A stretch of DNA of 6,733 nucleotides from an uncultured Bacilli bacterium (GTDB taxonomy: Bacteria; Bacillota_I; Bacilli_A; RF39; UBA660). The notes under the pieces are model-generated. The model saw only the letters and a list, made by a program, of their open reading frames with translations. It was not told where the DNA came from and ran no database searches. Below, one piece after another: positions 5,735 through 6,733 of this stretch. The stretch covers positions 1-6,733 of the forward strand of contig CALWAJ010000063.1 of NCBI GenBank assembly GCA_944373065.1, in the 5' to 3' direction. Numbering within the stretch: position 1 is the first letter of the stretch; every line of letters begins with the position of its first letter. The position numbers and the translations under genes are program-made.

Positions 5735-5755
5735 AAGGTTCCTCCTTCTGCAATA

Positions 5756-5784
5756 CTTATAACATAGTCTAAAAAACATTGCAA
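5756..5784 (-). promoter_or_regulatory. Promoter of the Rpn-family nuclease gene
   Basis: On the minus strand, -35 TTGCAA (5779-5784) and -10 TATAAG (5756-5761) are spaced by 17 bp, and TGT directly before the -10 makes an extended -10 element. Transcription would start near 5749, 15 bases before the ATG at 5734, a leader as short as that predicted for ackA. Confidence 0.65.
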
Positions 5785-5806
5785 AAAGGTAATTTTGAAA
5801 ATTCAT

Positions 5807-5989
5807 TAAATTTATGTCTTCAATTTTTAATTTTCTCTAGGCGATTTTTCAATTTTGAACTCTAAAAATACTTCAATTTACAAAATTTATACTTTTTTTA
5901 TTTTTTTTCATAACCTCCTTTTCTCCATCTTTTTTTACAAGGCGCTCTTCTATTTATAAAGTATCATAATAGTTATAATTAATCAAGTA
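5807..5989 (-). other. Intergenic region after the reverse transcriptase with an orphan Shine-Dalgarno
   Basis: This gap holds a perfect AAGGAGGT (read on the minus strand, 5920-5913) followed by ATG at 5909-5911, which opens only a 12-codon frame (MKKNKKSINFVN, stop 5873-5875). The 2-base spacing is too short for good initiation, so the site may be a relic of a deleted gene start. The rest is A/T runs and several TTCAATTT-like motifs, with no clear terminator for the reverse transcriptase and no RNA gene that I can recognise. Confidence 0.4.
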
Positions 5990-6733
5990 CTATTTTTCAT
6001 ATTTGAAACAATATTTAATATTTTTCTTTAGTAATCTTCTTCTAGTCTTACTAACAATTCTTCTAAAGATTTTATTGTTTTTGACTTTATAATTAATACC
6101 TAAAAAAGTAAATCCTTCAGTACTCTTATATATTTTAGTTTTATTATTAAACTCTAATAAGTAATCTCTATTAACAATAGATTCTAATATTCTTAAAATA
6201 TCTTTTAATCTTTCTTTATTGCTATCTATAATAATACCATCGTCCATATATCTAATATAGTATTTACAACCTAACTCTTCTTTAATAAAGTGGTCTAAGT
6301 CATTAAGATAGAACACTGCAAGGAACTGAGAAGTATAGTTACCTATAGGCAGTCCTGTGTCTTTTTTATAGAAAGTACCCATACCTAGATTTCTAATAGT
6401 ATTATTAATATAATCACTATTAGTAGTATTTAAGATATCTTTAATTAATAATAAATCTTCATTACTTAAATATTTACTTAGCTTATTAAGTAATACTTTA
6501 TGACTAATATTATAGAAGTACTTAGTAAAATCAAATTTAAGGATATAGAAAGTACTAGATTTATTTTTAATCTTAACAAGATATTTATTTAACAAATATC
6601 TAGCATAACTAGTACCTCTACCTATTCTAGTTGCACAATTACTATCTATTAAGTACTTATCTAAAGGTAATAGAACTTTCTTACAGATAACATGATTAAC
6701 TATCTTATCTTCTAAAGTACTACTCATAATAAG
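5990..6733 (-). CDS. Reverse transcriptase (RNA-directed DNA polymerase), 5' end beyond window
   Basis: The last 247 codons of a reverse transcriptase. Numbering from the internal Met at 6725-6727: ATRIGRGTSYARYLL (32-46), FDFTKYFYNI (65-74, catalytic D66), GLPIGNYTSQFLAVFYLNDLD (125-145), YYIRYMDDGIII (156-167, catalytic D162 D163) and GFTFLGINYKV (205-215). All palm motifs are present. The frame stays open to the edge, and LIMSSTLEDKIVNH reads like the interior of the finger region, so the Met is probably not the start. Motif B has IGxxxSQ instead of the QGxxxSP of group II intron enzymes; this variant is typical of diversity-generating retroelement reverse transcriptases and some related stand-alone types. 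Only ~35 residues follow the FLG motif, so thumb or maturase regions are short or lost. No template/variable repeat pair, intron RNA or msr/msd was recognised here. Exact class uncertain. Confidence 0.88.
   Translation of the reverse strand, partial: LIMSSTLEDKIVNHVICKKVLLPLDKYLIDSNCATRIGRGTSYARYLLNKYLVKIKNKSSTFYILKFDFTKYFYNISHKVLLNKLSKYLSNEDLLLIKDILNTTNSDYINNTIRNLGMGTFYKKDTGLPIGNYTSQFLAVFYLNDLDHFIKEELGCKYYIRYMDDGIIIDSNKERLKDILRILESIVNRDYLLEFNNKTKIYKSTEGFTFLGINYKVKNNKIFRRIVSKTRRRLLKKNIKYCFKYEK

Noticed and set aside
5735..5806. N-terminal extension of the nuclease to the ATG at 5806
   Set aside because: A good extended -10 promoter lies inside the extension, a strong Shine-Dalgarno precedes the ATG at 5734, and the extra 24 residues do not look like part of the family.

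Overview
The window is strongly AT-rich, and every gene I can support lies on the minus strand, so transcription runs from the right edge (6733) to the left. Low GC, AAGGAGG-type ribosome binding sites, AT-rich promoters with 15-17 bp spacers and a Bacilli-like acetate kinase point to a low-GC Bacillota or walled relative of the Mollicutes (inference, not a species call). UGA is read as stop: tryptophans in the intact genes that I checked are UGG.

Layout in order of transcription. (1) 6733-5990: a reverse transcriptase with a YMDD active site, whose N-terminus lies beyond the right edge. (2) 5989-5735: an intergenic stretch with a strong but apparently orphan Shine-Dalgarno and the promoter for the next gene. 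(3) 5734-4808: an Rpn/PD-(D/E)XK nuclease-family transposase-like protein. (4) 4803-4194: an unrecognised gene broken into two overlapping reading frames, directly behind the nuclease. (5) 4186-2922: ackA, acetate kinase, the only housekeeping gene, with its own promoter and a terminator hairpin. (6) 2923-2764: a control region with two copies of a TTACGA-N4-TCGTAA palindrome and a separate AATAAC/GTTATT operator-like cluster. (7) 2763-81: a head-to-tail array of three paralogues, each an ORF6N DNA-binding domain joined to a C-terminal phospholipase D-like domain. The promoter-proximal copy is frameshifted into two halves; the other two are intact, start with GTG and take their ribosome binding sites from the last codons of the gene before. 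(8) 42-1: a hairpin at the left edge.

The most unusual signal is inside the ORF6N array. Each copy has a long near-perfect palindrome at the same codons (the L-R/K-x-x-x-x-T-S segment, residue ~70). The outer arms are constant, but three inner base pairs differ between copies and change as complementary pairs, so palindromy is kept while amino acids change in linked pairs. Around it the copies are mosaics: nearly identical ends and a divergent middle of the DNA-binding domain. This suggests selection on the DNA or RNA structure itself, with recombination among copies. The neighbouring reverse transcriptase, nuclease and broken gene mark the surroundings as accessory DNA flanking ackA.
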